64,000 bases of DNA from Prevotella sp. 10(H) (lineage in GTDB: Bacteria > Bacteroidota > Bacteroidia > Bacteroidales > Dysgonomonadaceae), in NCBI RefSeq assembly GCF_000711235.1, contig NZ_JOMI01000007.1, positions 62,001 through 126,000 of the forward strand. The letters are read 5' to 3'. Below are positions 9,901 to 18,733 of the stretch, one piece after another. The notes beneath the pieces were generated by a model. It was not told the DNA's origin. It saw nothing but the letters and a program-made list of their open reading frames with translations, and made no database searches. Every line of letters starts with the position of its first letter. Positions within the stretch are counted from its first letter, which is position 1. Both the position numbers and the translations under genes were made by a program.

Positions 9901-10292
9901 ATGATCTGGTCGCTACTCCGAGAGAATTTAAAAACCGCTGGGTTCTTCCGGGTGATGAAAATTCTACACATGTACCTGTTATATTGAGTAGAAGGGAGTA
10001 TGACAAGAATACGCAGCTTGCTACCGGCTACAACTCATACAATTATACTTCGGTACGTTCTGCTAAAGGCGATTTCATACGTATGAAGGAGATGTCACTG
10101 ACATACGATTTCCCTAAAGCATGGCTAGGCAATTCAATCAGCAATTTATCGCTGAAACTACAGGCAACAAACCTATTCCTGATATATGCGGATAAGAAAC
10201 TGAACGGTCAGGATCCTGAATTTTTTAATGCAGGGGGTGTTGCGGCACCTATGCCTCGGCAATTTACATTGACAGTAAGACTTGGAATCTAA
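6978..10292 (+). CDS. SusC-like TonB-dependent outer-membrane transporter (PUL A)
   Basis: 1104-residue outer-membrane beta-barrel that imports oligosaccharides with its SusD partner, driven by TonB. It has a signal peptide (MKKLLIIIVYLLLGVGTILAQ) and a CarboxypepD_reg-like domain (about 23-105, GTVVDENGEPFIGVTVSVKG). The plug (about 105-235) holds SDISRSLEGRSAGVSV, the RVRGATSIYGNSKPLWVVDG motif and SIYGARAMAGVIVITTKKG. The long barrel ends in QFTLTVRLGI with the usual alternating terminal strand. No STN domain is present, so this is not a FecA-type sigma-factor-signalling transporter. SusD starts 17 bases downstream, so the two are co-transcribed. Confidence 0.96.
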   Translation: MKKLLIIIVYLLLGVGTILAQTRTVQGTVVDENGEPFIGVTVSVKGSSTGTITDPDGKFSLRLSQSVKKLTFSFVGYETQEIDVTADMKVTMTPSTSQLSEVVITGMTTMDRRTFTGSADRLQAENITLSGVSDISRSLEGRSAGVSVQNVSGTFGAAPRIRVRGATSIYGNSKPLWVVDGVILDDVIDVGADDLSSGDAVTLISSAVAGLNSDDIESFDILKDGSATSIYGARAMAGVIVITTKKGRAGRSSVNYTGEFTTRMKPSYNEFNIMNSQEQMGFYRELEQKGWLNFSGTLRASNSGVYGKMYQLMNTYDPLTGYMMDNTEAAANAYLREAEMRNTNWFGELFSPSIMQNHSVSVSSGTEKTSVYGSLSAMFDPGWYKRSEVKRYTANVNINHKILENLSVNLISSASYRNQEAPGTVNQEVDGVSGVVRRTYDINPYSYALNTSRTLDPNTFYTRNYAPFNIMHELRNNYMDLDVTNVKFQMELKWRPLPELELSLLGAYKYSQSATHHHIKDNSNQAMAFRAMGDATIREANPNLYKDPDFPNNLPISVLPEGGIYQRRDYSQRGYDIRPALSWNKTFNNVHDVSAYGGLEVRASDNNNTYFNGWGLQYELGETPFYVYQYFKRGLEQGSQYYSVSNTHRRDVAYFGQATYGYDSRYSVSGTFRYEGSNRLGMSRKSRWLPTWNVGASWTPSNESFMNNLRSTISHLKLRTSYSMVAQAPPSNVTNSLPVIGSVNPWRYFTNAQESGLNMTSQENRDLTYEKKHELSVAVEAGFINNRFNAIVEYFNRKNYDLIGPLNTQGMGGTTQKRANVAEMKGHGFEVTLGSDNIRTKDFTWHSDFIFGYAKTEVTKLQAATRIIDLITKSGFTKEGYPHRGLFSIPFVGLNQYGYPVIINQNGDETSTTMGFQESRPEYTNFLIYEGPTEPEYTGSLQNTFKYKNFKLNIFMTYAFGNVVRLDNAFASSYNDLVATPREFKNRWVLPGDENSTHVPVILSRREYDKNTQLATGYNSYNYTSVRSAKGDFIRMKEMSLTYDFPKAWLGNSISNLSLKLQATNLFLIYADKKLNGQDPEFFNAGGVAAPMPRQFTLTVRLGI

Positions 10293-10309
10293 ATTAAAAA
10301 TAATATAAT

Positions 10310-11857
10310 ATGAAAAGAATATATATAATCATTATAGGATTTCTTATATCAGGTCTTTTTTCATCCTGCGACGAATATCTCGATGTAATGCCTGATAACA
10401 GAACCACAATAGATACGCCCGATAAGGTCGCAAAATTGCTGGTATCGGCATATCCCGACAGGCTCCATTTTATGGTCATGGAACCTGCTTCCGATAATTA
10501 TGATGAAAACAGTGATAACCTGGCAAATAATAGTTTGATAAAAGAAGCCTATTATCAGTGGAGGACCGATTATGAAAGTACTAATGATAAGCCGGAAACT
10601 GTTTTTGGCGCTCACTACAGGGCAATAGCAAATGCAAATCTGGCCTTAGAGTCGATAGAAGAATTGGGCAATACGCCCGATCTGCAGAAATACAGAGGTG
10701 AGGCCTATATGGCCCGTGCCTATGCTCATTTCCTGTTAGCGAATATATGGTGTAAGCATTATAGTACAAACAGCGATAACGATCTGGGAATGCCATATAT
10801 GAAAGCTACTGAAAAAGATGCATATGTAATGTATGAAAGAGGCACCCTGAGTGAATTTTATGCAAATATCAACGACGATATAGAAGCCGGATTACCATTG
10901 ATTGACGATAATGCCTACAAGGTACCCAAATATCATTTTAACCGCAAGGCCGCCAATGCTTTCGCTGCCCGTTTTAATTTATACTACGGGAACTATGATA
11001 AGACTATAAAATATGCATCTGAAGCATTAGGTGTAGATGTTACTAAATCACTGCGTGACTGGCCTACTATGCGTTCTAAACTTACTTCTGACGAACAGTG
11101 TAATACATATGTGGATGTAACGAATCCGGCCACTTTGATGCTGATGGCCAACGTAACAGATTACGGGCGTTATTATAAGGGAGGGCGCTATTCGCACAAT
11201 TTATATATCGCTAATAATGAAACTCTATATGCATCTGGCCCGTGGGGTAAAACAGATGTCCTGATGGGAGGCGGTATATGGACTCCCGGAGGTAATAATG
11301 AAGTCGGCAGATTTATCCCTAAGGCTAATGAATATTTCCGTGTTACTAATCCTATAGGTGGTACAGGTTTTCTTTATGGAATACATGCAGTGTTTACTAC
11401 GGATGAGATATTGCTGTGCCGTGCGGAAGCGTATATAATGAAACAGGATTATACAAATGCGTTGATCGACCTTAATATGTTTTTGGCTAACTATTTTAAA
11501 GGTAGGAGTTTTACTACATTAACACTAAATAATGTAAACAGTTTCTACGACGGTGTCGAATATTGGGAATTTGATAAGCCGACAGTAAAGAAAAGGCTGG
11601 AACCGGATTTCCCTATAGTAGATAAGACTCATGAGAATATGTTGCATTGTGTCCTGCAGTTGCGCCGGGTTCTCACTTTACATGAAGGATTGCGCTGGCC
11701 GGATATTAAGCGCTACGGGATTGAAATATACAGGCGTAAGATAGATGAATCGGGCGTGGTTACGGTCAAAGACAGATTACCAAAAGATGATCCGAGACGT
11801 GCATTCCAAATTCCAGTAAGTGTTCTTAGTGCAGGTTTTGAACCAAATCCGAGATAA
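10310..11857 (+). CDS. SusD/RagB-like surface glycan-binding lipoprotein (PUL A)
   Basis: 515-residue lipoprotein (lipobox FSSC, Cys about 20) that caps the SusC barrel and binds the glycan at the cell surface. The N-terminal CDEYLDVMPDNRTTIDT, the TPR-like helices (YRGEAYMARAYAHFLLANIW, DEILLCRAEAYIMKQDYTNAL) and the C-terminal EGLRWPDIKRYG are family hallmarks. It lies directly after SusC and 28 bases before the metallohydrolase gene. Its ligand cannot be read from the sequence. Confidence 0.95.
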   Translation: MKRIYIIIIGFLISGLFSSCDEYLDVMPDNRTTIDTPDKVAKLLVSAYPDRLHFMVMEPASDNYDENSDNLANNSLIKEAYYQWRTDYESTNDKPETVFGAHYRAIANANLALESIEELGNTPDLQKYRGEAYMARAYAHFLLANIWCKHYSTNSDNDLGMPYMKATEKDAYVMYERGTLSEFYANINDDIEAGLPLIDDNAYKVPKYHFNRKAANAFAARFNLYYGNYDKTIKYASEALGVDVTKSLRDWPTMRSKLTSDEQCNTYVDVTNPATLMLMANVTDYGRYYKGGRYSHNLYIANNETLYASGPWGKTDVLMGGGIWTPGGNNEVGRFIPKANEYFRVTNPIGGTGFLYGIHAVFTTDEILLCRAEAYIMKQDYTNALIDLNMFLANYFKGRSFTTLTLNNVNSFYDGVEYWEFDKPTVKKRLEPDFPIVDKTHENMLHCVLQLRRVLTLHEGLRWPDIKRYGIEIYRRKIDESGVVTVKDRLPKDDPRRAFQIPVSVLSAGFEPNPR

Positions 11858-11885
11858 GATAATATATAAATGAAAATATATACTT

Positions 11886-12764
11886 ATGAAAAAATATATT
11901 TTAACAACCGCAATTATTTTCTCATTCGTACTCTCGTGGTCATGTAGCAATGATGAAGATATAGATAAGAATAATAGCATCTTTGTCGATTCGCCAGTTG
12001 AACAGACTGAGTTTGACAAATGGCTTTTAGATAATATGGTATATCCCTATAATATAAAAGTGCAATATAAATATAAAGATATCGAGGCCGGAAGCAGCTA
12101 TACACTGGCTCCGCCGTCGGTAGAAATGGGTAAAAAGCTGACTAAGTTGCTTAAATTTCTGTGGCTGGATGCTTATGAAGAAGTTGGTGATGTAGATTTT
12201 GTTCGGAAAACAGCACCCAAAGTAATACAATTAATAGGATCACCGGCGTATAACCCGGATGGAACAGCGACAGCTGGTACGGCTGAAGGTGGTGTGAAAA
12301 TTACGCTTTATAACGTCAACGGGTTTGTTGATGATCCTGTTTCTTTAAATGATAAATATTTTGGAGTTATCCAGCATGAGTATACTCATATTGTGAATCA
12401 GTTGAAAGATTATGATCCCGGATACGGGCTTATTTCCGAAGGAGATTATAAATCCGGAGATTGGACAAAACTGAGTGAAAAAGACGCTTTAGATGCTGGA
12501 TTTATTACAAGTTATTCTTCGAAAAATCCAGGTGAAGATTTTGCCGAAGTGGTAAGTAAATACCTCACAAAAGGAAAAGACTGGTGGAATGGAAAATTGA
12601 ATCAGGCTTCTGCTGACGGAAAAGCAAAACTAGAGGAAAAGCTGGGGATAGTAATAGATTATTATAAATCGGCATGGAATATTGATTTTAATGAACTGTA
12701 TGAAGTCGTGCAGCGGCGCTCACAGGAAGTGCAGTATATAGATATTGATAATCTTTACCCTTAA
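11886..12764 (+). CDS. SusCD-associated zinc metallohydrolase lipoprotein
   Basis: 292 residues; lipoprotein signal with Cys20 (VLSWSC). It carries a gluzincin-like zinc site, QHEYTHIVNQ, with HEYTH at 164-168, and a downstream EDFAE (217-221) that could give the third ligand. This matches the putative zinc-binding metallopeptidase / substrate-import-associated metallohydrolase family found behind some SusCD pairs. It would act at the cell surface or in the periplasm, perhaps trimming peptide from a glycopeptide ligand or processing a surface partner. The substrate of the family is, to my knowledge, not established. It sits in the SusC-SusD-metallohydrolase-DUF4302 order typical for this group. 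Confidence 0.85.
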   Translation: MKKYILTTAIIFSFVLSWSCSNDEDIDKNNSIFVDSPVEQTEFDKWLLDNMVYPYNIKVQYKYKDIEAGSSYTLAPPSVEMGKKLTKLLKFLWLDAYEEVGDVDFVRKTAPKVIQLIGSPAYNPDGTATAGTAEGGVKITLYNVNGFVDDPVSLNDKYFGVIQHEYTHIVNQLKDYDPGYGLISEGDYKSGDWTKLSEKDALDAGFITSYSSKNPGEDFAEVVSKYLTKGKDWWNGKLNQASADGKAKLEEKLGIVIDYYKSAWNIDFNELYEVVQRRSQEVQYIDIDNLYP

Positions 12765-12778
12765 ATAATTAGTTGATT

Positions 12779-14095
12779 ATGAAAAAGATAATATACATAT
12801 TATTACCTGTATTAAGCATCTTTTTATTGCAATCCTGCTTATTTAAAGATGATGATGTTTTTGACGATTCTCCGGCAAACCGTATGAATAAGGCCTTAGA
12901 AGAATATCGGGAAATCTTGGCTGGTGCGCCGAACGGTTGGCTGATGGAATATTATGCAGAAACAGAGCCCAACCTGATTGGAGGATATACTTTTATTTGC
13001 AAATTTGATAAGAACGGAAATGTTTCATTATCTACGGACTCTGAGATAAAAAGTATTCCGGTTGCCGAAACTGTCACTTCTACGTATGACCTGAATGCTG
13101 ATCAGGGGCCTGTTCTTATTTTCGATACATACAATGAATTATTGAATTTTTATACAGAACCTAGAAACGGAGATGCAAATGGTTACAACGGAGATTTTCA
13201 GTTTATATTCATGGAAGTAAGTCCTGAAAAGATTGTATTCCATGGGAAAACTCAGAAACTCAAAATTGTGATGACCCGTATAGATGATGGCATAGATAAT
13301 AGTACCTATTTGAAAAATGTCAATAATCTTCTTGCAGCTTCTACCGAAATGCCATTTTATAAAATATTAATAAATGGATCGGAAGTAGGTATAGCCGAAA
13401 TAGATGAATTCTCCCGGGTATTTACATTCGAAATAGAAGGACAAAGAACCAAACAAAACATGTTTTACCAGACTGAAGGATTTGTTTTCTTGAAACCCGT
13501 TACTCTAAGTGGAGTTACTTTCAGTAATTTTAAATGGAATGCCACTCTGGGAGAGTACGGAGGATTCGAATGTACCGATAATGGAGTAGATGTTAAGTTT
13601 ACAACTTATAAGCCAATAGATTATCAAAATTATGATGACTATATAGGTACATATACAATGTCTTATATAAACCATGATAATGTACGGAAAAGTAAGACTG
13701 TTCGAATTACAGAATTGGAAAGAGAAAAGACATATAATGTAGAAAACTTCGTACCTACAGCGATCAATGGCGGTAAGATAGTACTGGAATATACAACAGC
13801 CAAAAGGGGACAGGTTATTATACCTATATATCAGGATCTCGGACCATGGTCTACTTATCCTCGTTCGGGCTTGTATTTCTGGGTCGGTCCGGGTTCCGGC
13901 AGCTATTATCCGTCGGCACAAGGACAGGTTATTGGAAAAATGGAAGAGAATGCAGGAGCGAATGTTATAGAGTTTAAGCAGGCTGCAGGTACTTCGGGCA
14001 ATGGAATTTTGGTAATATTGTATAATGCCACAGGAGGGGCTGCTCGCTACAACGCAGATACGTCGTATAACAGTATAGTGTTTACAAAACAATAA
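12779..14095 (+). CDS. DUF4302 lipoprotein
   Basis: 438 residues from the preferred ATG at 12779; a TTG two codons earlier is less likely. The lipoprotein signal ends LLQSC. After it comes the family signature: DDSPANRMNKALEEYREILA followed by APNGWLMEYY. The rest is beta-rich. DUF4302 proteins are Bacteroidota-only surface lipoproteins of unknown function that accompany SusCD and the zinc metallohydrolase, as here. A role as an accessory glycan-binding protein is inference. Confidence 0.85.
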   Translation: MKKIIYILLPVLSIFLLQSCLFKDDDVFDDSPANRMNKALEEYREILAGAPNGWLMEYYAETEPNLIGGYTFICKFDKNGNVSLSTDSEIKSIPVAETVTSTYDLNADQGPVLIFDTYNELLNFYTEPRNGDANGYNGDFQFIFMEVSPEKIVFHGKTQKLKIVMTRIDDGIDNSTYLKNVNNLLAASTEMPFYKILINGSEVGIAEIDEFSRVFTFEIEGQRTKQNMFYQTEGFVFLKPVTLSGVTFSNFKWNATLGEYGGFECTDNGVDVKFTTYKPIDYQNYDDYIGTYTMSYINHDNVRKSKTVRITELEREKTYNVENFVPTAINGGKIVLEYTTAKRGQVIIPIYQDLGPWSTYPRSGLYFWVGPGSGSYYPSAQGQVIGKMEENAGANVIEFKQAAGTSGNGILVILYNATGGAARYNADTSYNSIVFTKQ

Positions 14096-14115
14096 CAACT
14101 AAAGGTATGTGAACT

Positions 14116-15222
14116 ATGAAAAATTTATTCAATATATTATTGTTATCTCTCTTTTGCATTTTTATAGTAGGATGTAGTGATGACGATAAAGAAGAGAGTG
14201 TACTGAGAATCATAGAAAAAAGTATCGAATTCCCGGCTGATGGAGGTACCGGAAAGATTGTTGTCGAAGCTACTCAGGCTGTTTCTGCTACATCCGATCA
14301 GGACTGGTGTACAGTAATTGTCTCAGATAAAACAATTTCTGTAACAGTGACACCTGTTGATATTCTGGAGTCACGCAATGCTCGTATAACTATCAAGTCC
14401 GGAAATGAAGTTGTGTATGCAGAAGTATCTCAACAGGGAGTGATTTTATGGTTATATGGAACCAATATAACCAATAATACAATTGAGTTTCCATATAATG
14501 GTAGTTCCGTTTCGGGAGAGTCTCGTATCAACCGGCAATTCACGATCGAGGCTCCCGATTGGGTGCACTTTACAGTCGATGAGTTAGGAGAATTTACTAT
14601 CTCTGTCGATCCTAATTCATCAGTTACGGAAAGGACGGCTACGCTTAAAATATCTTCCGGCCCGTTAAAGGCTGAATATACTATTAAGCAGAAAGTGGAA
14701 ATGGAAATTCCTAAAACTAATTGGTCGGTTCCCGGTTATGTGGATACAAGTGATGCTCCAACTATCGGATATAGCTCTCAGGCTCTGAACCAAGGAAGCT
14801 CACCGAATGGGCGTGTAATTGCAGTATTCGACGGCAATATTAACTCATTTTGGCATACAAAATGGAGTTCTCCTGCAGCTACGTTACCGCAGTGGTTTAT
14901 TATAGATTTAGGTGAAGAATATTTGTTGTATCGGATCGAGAGTGTGAGGAGGCAGGACGATGCTAATTCTCAAATTAAATTCCAGATACTTACATGTACC
15001 GATGCTAAAGCTGTCAATAAGGAAGACCCTACAACTTGGGAATGGGAAGATCAGGGAGTACATGATTTTAGTCAAAGTATACTGACTCCTCAAAATACAG
15101 ATTTGGCTAATAGACCTAAAGCCCGATATATTAAATACTATGTAGATGAAACGATGAAAGGGGTAAAAAACCAGGCAGTACTTGCGGAAATATCACTCTT
15201 TGGACGTTATGCAAACCATTAA
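14116..15222 (+). CDS. BACON-discoidin surface lipoprotein
   Basis: 368 residues; lipoprotein signal with lipobox IVGC (Cys about 20). Two BACON-type Ig-like domains (about 30-110 and 112-195; markers DQDWCTVIV and APDWVHFTV, the latter followed by VTERTATLKI). An F5/8 type C (discoidin) domain follows (about 215-365, marked FDGNINSFWHTKWSS, PQWFIIDLGEEYLLYRIE, RYIKYYVDE and AEISLFGRY). No catalytic motif is visible, so the likely role is surface carbohydrate binding for PUL A (an SGBP-like protein). It is the last gene of the operon, before a strong terminator. Confidence 0.85.
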   Translation: MKNLFNILLLSLFCIFIVGCSDDDKEESVLRIIEKSIEFPADGGTGKIVVEATQAVSATSDQDWCTVIVSDKTISVTVTPVDILESRNARITIKSGNEVVYAEVSQQGVILWLYGTNITNNTIEFPYNGSSVSGESRINRQFTIEAPDWVHFTVDELGEFTISVDPNSSVTERTATLKISSGPLKAEYTIKQKVEMEIPKTNWSVPGYVDTSDAPTIGYSSQALNQGSSPNGRVIAVFDGNINSFWHTKWSSPAATLPQWFIIDLGEEYLLYRIESVRRQDDANSQIKFQILTCTDAKAVNKEDPTTWEWEDQGVHDFSQSILTPQNTDLANRPKARYIKYYVDETMKGVKNQAVLAEISLFGRYANH

Positions 15223-15245
15223 CATCAACTAACGTCAGTAATTGG

Positions 15246-15285
15246 ATTCGGGATAAGATCAGATATCTTATCCCGAATTTTTTTT
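15246..15285 (+). terminator. Intrinsic terminator ending PUL A
   Basis: ATTCGGGATAAGA (15246-15258) pairs perfectly with 15266-15278 across a 7-base loop, and is followed by a run of eight T. It also separates PUL A from the convergent GH78 gene. Confidence 0.9.
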
Positions 15286-15297
15286 CCCTTAAGAAGA

Positions 15298-17847
15298 TTA
15301 TGTGTATTTCAATTTTAGTTTAATTGTTTGTCCTCCTGCTATTTTATATTTTTTCAATCCGTTTTCCTCTTCTCCGGCTAATGGATAATTTACTTTTTCC
15401 CGTTTATTCAGCCATAATTCGAATTCAGTACCGGCGGGAAGATTGAGAATAATTTCCCGTTTCCCCGGTAAGCCTTTCGATTCAAAACCTATAGGTCCTT
15501 GATTTGTGTGTATATCGAACTTTGCATGTGATAAATTGCCGGGCTGAGGATAAATCCTGCATTTTTTTGAGCCGGGTGATAATGGCATTACTCCCGCTAT
15601 TCCCTGATGAAGCATAACTAGAGGCCCAACGGCGCAATGGCTCCATTGTGAACCTTCATCGTGCCGGGCAACCCAAAACTCTTGTAAGACATTGTTTTCC
15701 CATACAGATGTCATACTCGCCCATCGGGTACGTAAATCATGCAAAACTGCATCGATATGTCCTTCTTTACTAAGCGCCCATAAACGCCATACAGCATTGC
15801 AAGGGTAGGAGAAGCCCATCTCAACCGGGCAAGCAAGTAAAATCCTTAAAGATTCCTCTTTTTTGTTATCAGGACATTGGTTGTAAAGAATTGCTGTGGC
15901 TAATGAGCGGTCGCAGTAGCGGATTTCCTGTTCCTCTTCTATCCATGGAAGATTATTGATAAAAACACTTTTGTCTTTGTCCCAAAACTTCTTTACACAA
16001 GCTTTCTCTATCTTCTTTCCATATTCTTCTATTATCGAAGCATTTTCCTCATCATCAAAAACACTGCACAGAGGGGATAACGCATGTTGGCACATAGCAG
16101 CAAGATAGAGATTAAGGGCTAATTGTTTATGACGTGTTTTCTTATAGGCTTCGTGATCTATATATACCGAGCACATGCCTAGATTTTCGGCAGGAATCAG
16201 AAGCTCGCTATCGTCTGTTAGGCTTGCTATATAATTAAAGAATTTAATTAATCGGGGATAGACTTCCTTAAGGCCTTCTTTATCTCCCGTGTACATATAG
16301 TAATGATAACTATCGAAGCAAAAGCCGATGCTATGATCGATAATAGGTCCCCAGTTTGTCAGTTGCATTTGCCGTTCTACAGTCCTTGCAAGCCTGTCCC
16401 AAGCCGGCCAGCTGTCCATAAAATAACCGTCGATAGATGATCCCTGACTGAATGTATTAATAAAACGATAGGGCAACTCCTTTTCACCGAAGGTCTGGAA
16501 CACAGAATGCATCTGATGACTCCCGTCACCGCTATATTGCTGTCGCTCGCGAGCCATCCCGTCTACCAGAGTTTCTTGTGCACAGTTGTTTAATGTATTC
16601 ACTGTTGCATACATCAGTTGCTGTAAAGTATCGTCTGATAAAACGATTTCGGGTTTGTTCTTCCATGGATACACCCGTCGCCGCATACCAATAGATGAAA
16701 TCTCGACCGGGCGATCAAAATTACGGATATGTAATTGAAGCCAGCGGAAACTTTCGAAATCGAATGTTTCAAAACGGTTGATCCCTTCTTTACAGATGAA
16801 TCTTGTCCACGAATTGAAATGCGAATTGATTATAGCGGGGCCGCCCGGTTTATGCGCTTCATGCACCAATAGTTCTACAATTGTTCCTTCCGGTGCGTCT
16901 ATAGTGAAATACGGCCAGCCCACACCTTGCTCTTTAAACTCAAAGGTTAATGCTGCGGCATTGCTGAAATTTGGCTGAATAATATATCTGTTTTCAGAAT
17001 TGCTTTCAAGGATTGAATCTTTTTCCACCTCAAAAGAATTCGGAATTATCATATCGAAATAATCTTCGGCAGGCCGTTTCCAATTTATCCACATCGATTC
17101 GGTTAGCTTCCATACAGGATAATCATACTCTTTCATCTTAGGTATACTTCGTCGCCGTATCTCAGAGATATTACGGTTTCCGAATATTTCCCATACATAT
17201 TCTGACGATGACGTGCATACTGACGGGTCGGCTCCGTCTTTACTTACCATTTTTGCGGGTATCCATTCTTCATTCATAACGAATGATGAGTCATCCCATC
17301 CGTAAGGAAATCTTCGCGCGTCAAATTCTTCTTGCAGTGCCCGGAGAAACCATCTTTTATATTTACCGGGCTGCCAGCTTTTAGGTAAGTGACACATCCA
17401 TGAATCATCACTTATAATTTCTTCACCATCTATATTCAGATTGAAAATAAATCCGGGTTTCCCCATAGGATGTGTACCATCTCCGGTGCCGAAAAAGCAG
17501 ACCTGACAGGCAATAACGTTTTTTCCGTGTTGAAGATAAGATGACAGGTCAATCGGGTCGGCTTCCTGCCATCTCGGATCAGACGGAGCAGGACCCCATT
17601 GTACTCTTTTGCCATTTACAAATAGTTGATACCGGCTGTCGGCCAGTATCCATCCTTTCGCACTTAAGATATCTTTATCCAGATTGATTTCTTTACGGAA
17701 AAGAACGAAAGTATTCTGTAATGTTCTTCCCGAAGGATACCATATCCATCGTGCAGGGGAAAGATCGAGAGGCGTATTTCTATTATTTTCTCCATACACA
17801 CTTATTATTTGGAAAAGTGTGAGAATTAAAAGTAAAATGTTTTTCAT
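15298..17847 (-). CDS. GH78-like alpha-L-rhamnosidase
   Basis: 849-residue exported enzyme; signal peptide MKNILLLILTLFQIISVYG. N-terminal jelly-roll domains (about 25-390; RYQLFVNGKRVQWGP is the typical rhamnosidase N-domain), an (alpha/alpha)6 catalytic barrel (about 400-740) and a C-terminal beta domain (about 760-849). The family acid motif appears as MARERQQYSGDG, Glu434 aligning with the Glu of the usual DERxGWxGD. It removes terminal alpha-L-rhamnose, for example from pectin or arabinogalactan side chains. The substitution around the acid (QQY for xGW) places it in a divergent subgroup, so the exact sugar is not certain. It stands apart from the downstream minus-strand operon by about 900 bases and the small 177-residue gene. 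Confidence 0.82.
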   Translation of the reverse strand: MKNILLLILTLFQIISVYGENNRNTPLDLSPARWIWYPSGRTLQNTFVLFRKEINLDKDILSAKGWILADSRYQLFVNGKRVQWGPAPSDPRWQEADPIDLSSYLQHGKNVIACQVCFFGTGDGTHPMGKPGFIFNLNIDGEEIISDDSWMCHLPKSWQPGKYKRWFLRALQEEFDARRFPYGWDDSSFVMNEEWIPAKMVSKDGADPSVCTSSSEYVWEIFGNRNISEIRRRSIPKMKEYDYPVWKLTESMWINWKRPAEDYFDMIIPNSFEVEKDSILESNSENRYIIQPNFSNAAALTFEFKEQGVGWPYFTIDAPEGTIVELLVHEAHKPGGPAIINSHFNSWTRFICKEGINRFETFDFESFRWLQLHIRNFDRPVEISSIGMRRRVYPWKNKPEIVLSDDTLQQLMYATVNTLNNCAQETLVDGMARERQQYSGDGSHQMHSVFQTFGEKELPYRFINTFSQGSSIDGYFMDSWPAWDRLARTVERQMQLTNWGPIIDHSIGFCFDSYHYYMYTGDKEGLKEVYPRLIKFFNYIASLTDDSELLIPAENLGMCSVYIDHEAYKKTRHKQLALNLYLAAMCQHALSPLCSVFDDEENASIIEEYGKKIEKACVKKFWDKDKSVFINNLPWIEEEQEIRYCDRSLATAILYNQCPDNKKEESLRILLACPVEMGFSYPCNAVWRLWALSKEGHIDAVLHDLRTRWASMTSVWENNVLQEFWVARHDEGSQWSHCAVGPLVMLHQGIAGVMPLSPGSKKCRIYPQPGNLSHAKFDIHTNQGPIGFESKGLPGKREIILNLPAGTEFELWLNKREKVNYPLAGEEENGLKKYKIAGGQTIKLKLKYT

Positions 17848-17944
17848 AGTGGTAGACTTTTCTCAAAAATAAGAAGAAAATCAACGTGTTGGCTAAAAGA
17901 TAGATTTTATATTCGCTATTATAATATTAAAACTTCCGAAAAGA

Positions 17945-18478
17945 TTATAGCTTTTGCAAGCTTTTCCCTTTTTCCAAAGCTCTAAAAATATTTTGGCGAA
18001 CAGACCGTATAGCAGGACATAATTCTCCTTCCATTATCTCTAATGTTGTTTTTAATTCTTGCTTCAACTCCGGAATAGGCCTGCAAAGTTCATAAGCTAT
18101 TTTCATGCAGAGAGATTGCACGCCGGGCAATTCGTTAACAGACAACATCCGTTCTAAACAGAAATCCAGAAAATCAATTCTCGGAGGAGTTGCAAATGGT
18201 TGTTTATATAACAAATTGAGGATTAACCTACGCTTTCCTCCATGATTGCAGACCAATAATTCATCTATCAATTCGTTTTGCTTATTGTGTAGCCATTTAT
18301 TATCCTGTGAAGAAAAGTGAGTGAAAATCCATGCTGCCTGATATCCGATAGTTTCATCATCGCCAATAACTAAATCGAAAAGTTCTAGCTTTAAGCTATC
18401 ATTAGCGTGGGTCAGATAAAGTATGTGTTTTATATCTTCAATTCCGATTCGTCGGGAGAGTTTATCTTGGAGGTTCAT
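17945..18478 (-). CDS. Small all-helical protein, HEAT-like (function unknown)
   Basis: 177 residues, no signal peptide, predicted wholly alpha-helical and cytoplasmic. Repeated helix pairs (ETIGYQAAWIFTHFS, GGKRRLILNLLYKQP, LPGVQSLCMKIAYELC, AIRSVRQNIFRALE) resemble HEAT/ARM repeats. Similar short Bacteroidota proteins are often auto-labelled adenylosuccinate lyase, but no lyase signature is present here. Gaps on both sides (about 100 and 255 bases) suggest a single-gene unit. I do not recognise a function. Confidence 0.6.
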   Translation of the reverse strand: MNLQDKLSRRIGIEDIKHILYLTHANDSLKLELFDLVIGDDETIGYQAAWIFTHFSSQDNKWLHNKQNELIDELLVCNHGGKRRLILNLLYKQPFATPPRIDFLDFCLERMLSVNELPGVQSLCMKIAYELCRPIPELKQELKTTLEIMEGELCPAIRSVRQNIFRALEKGKSLQKL

Positions 18479-18643
18479 TTTAATGGTTTTAACTCACTGA
18501 TACAACAAATTTATCATATATAATATTTATAACTATAAGCATAAATTTACTGTAAATATTAATATACAGCTACAGATAAATGTCAAAACTGTTATTTGGA
18601 GAATAGAAAAATTATTATATTGAGTTAATCCAGGTTACAAATA

Positions 18644-18684
18644 AAAAATCCCAGCGGATTCATTTAGAACCAGTTGGGATTTTT
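18644..18684 (-). terminator. Terminator of the GH2/ceramidase-like/GH99-like/GH95 operon
   Basis: AAAAATCCCAGC (18644-18655) and GTTGGGATTTTT (18673-18684) form a 12-bp stem with one G-T pair and a 17-base loop. It lies 50 bases past the GH2 stop on the minus strand, with T-rich DNA on the exit side. The rest of 18479-18733 shows nothing else. Confidence 0.75.
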
Positions 18685-18733
18685 ATTTATAGAAAAAACT
18701 ACGAAAATTAGATTTGGTGGAAAAGTCGGTATA

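Noticed and set aside
6978-10292. FecR/sigma-type trans-envelope signalling through SusC
   Set aside because: Neither SusC has an N-terminal STN domain, and no anti-sigma or ECF sigma gene is in the window.
13505-14098. 197-codon minus-strand ORF
   Set aside because: Antisense to the DUF4302 gene; Cys- and Ile-rich translation without motifs.
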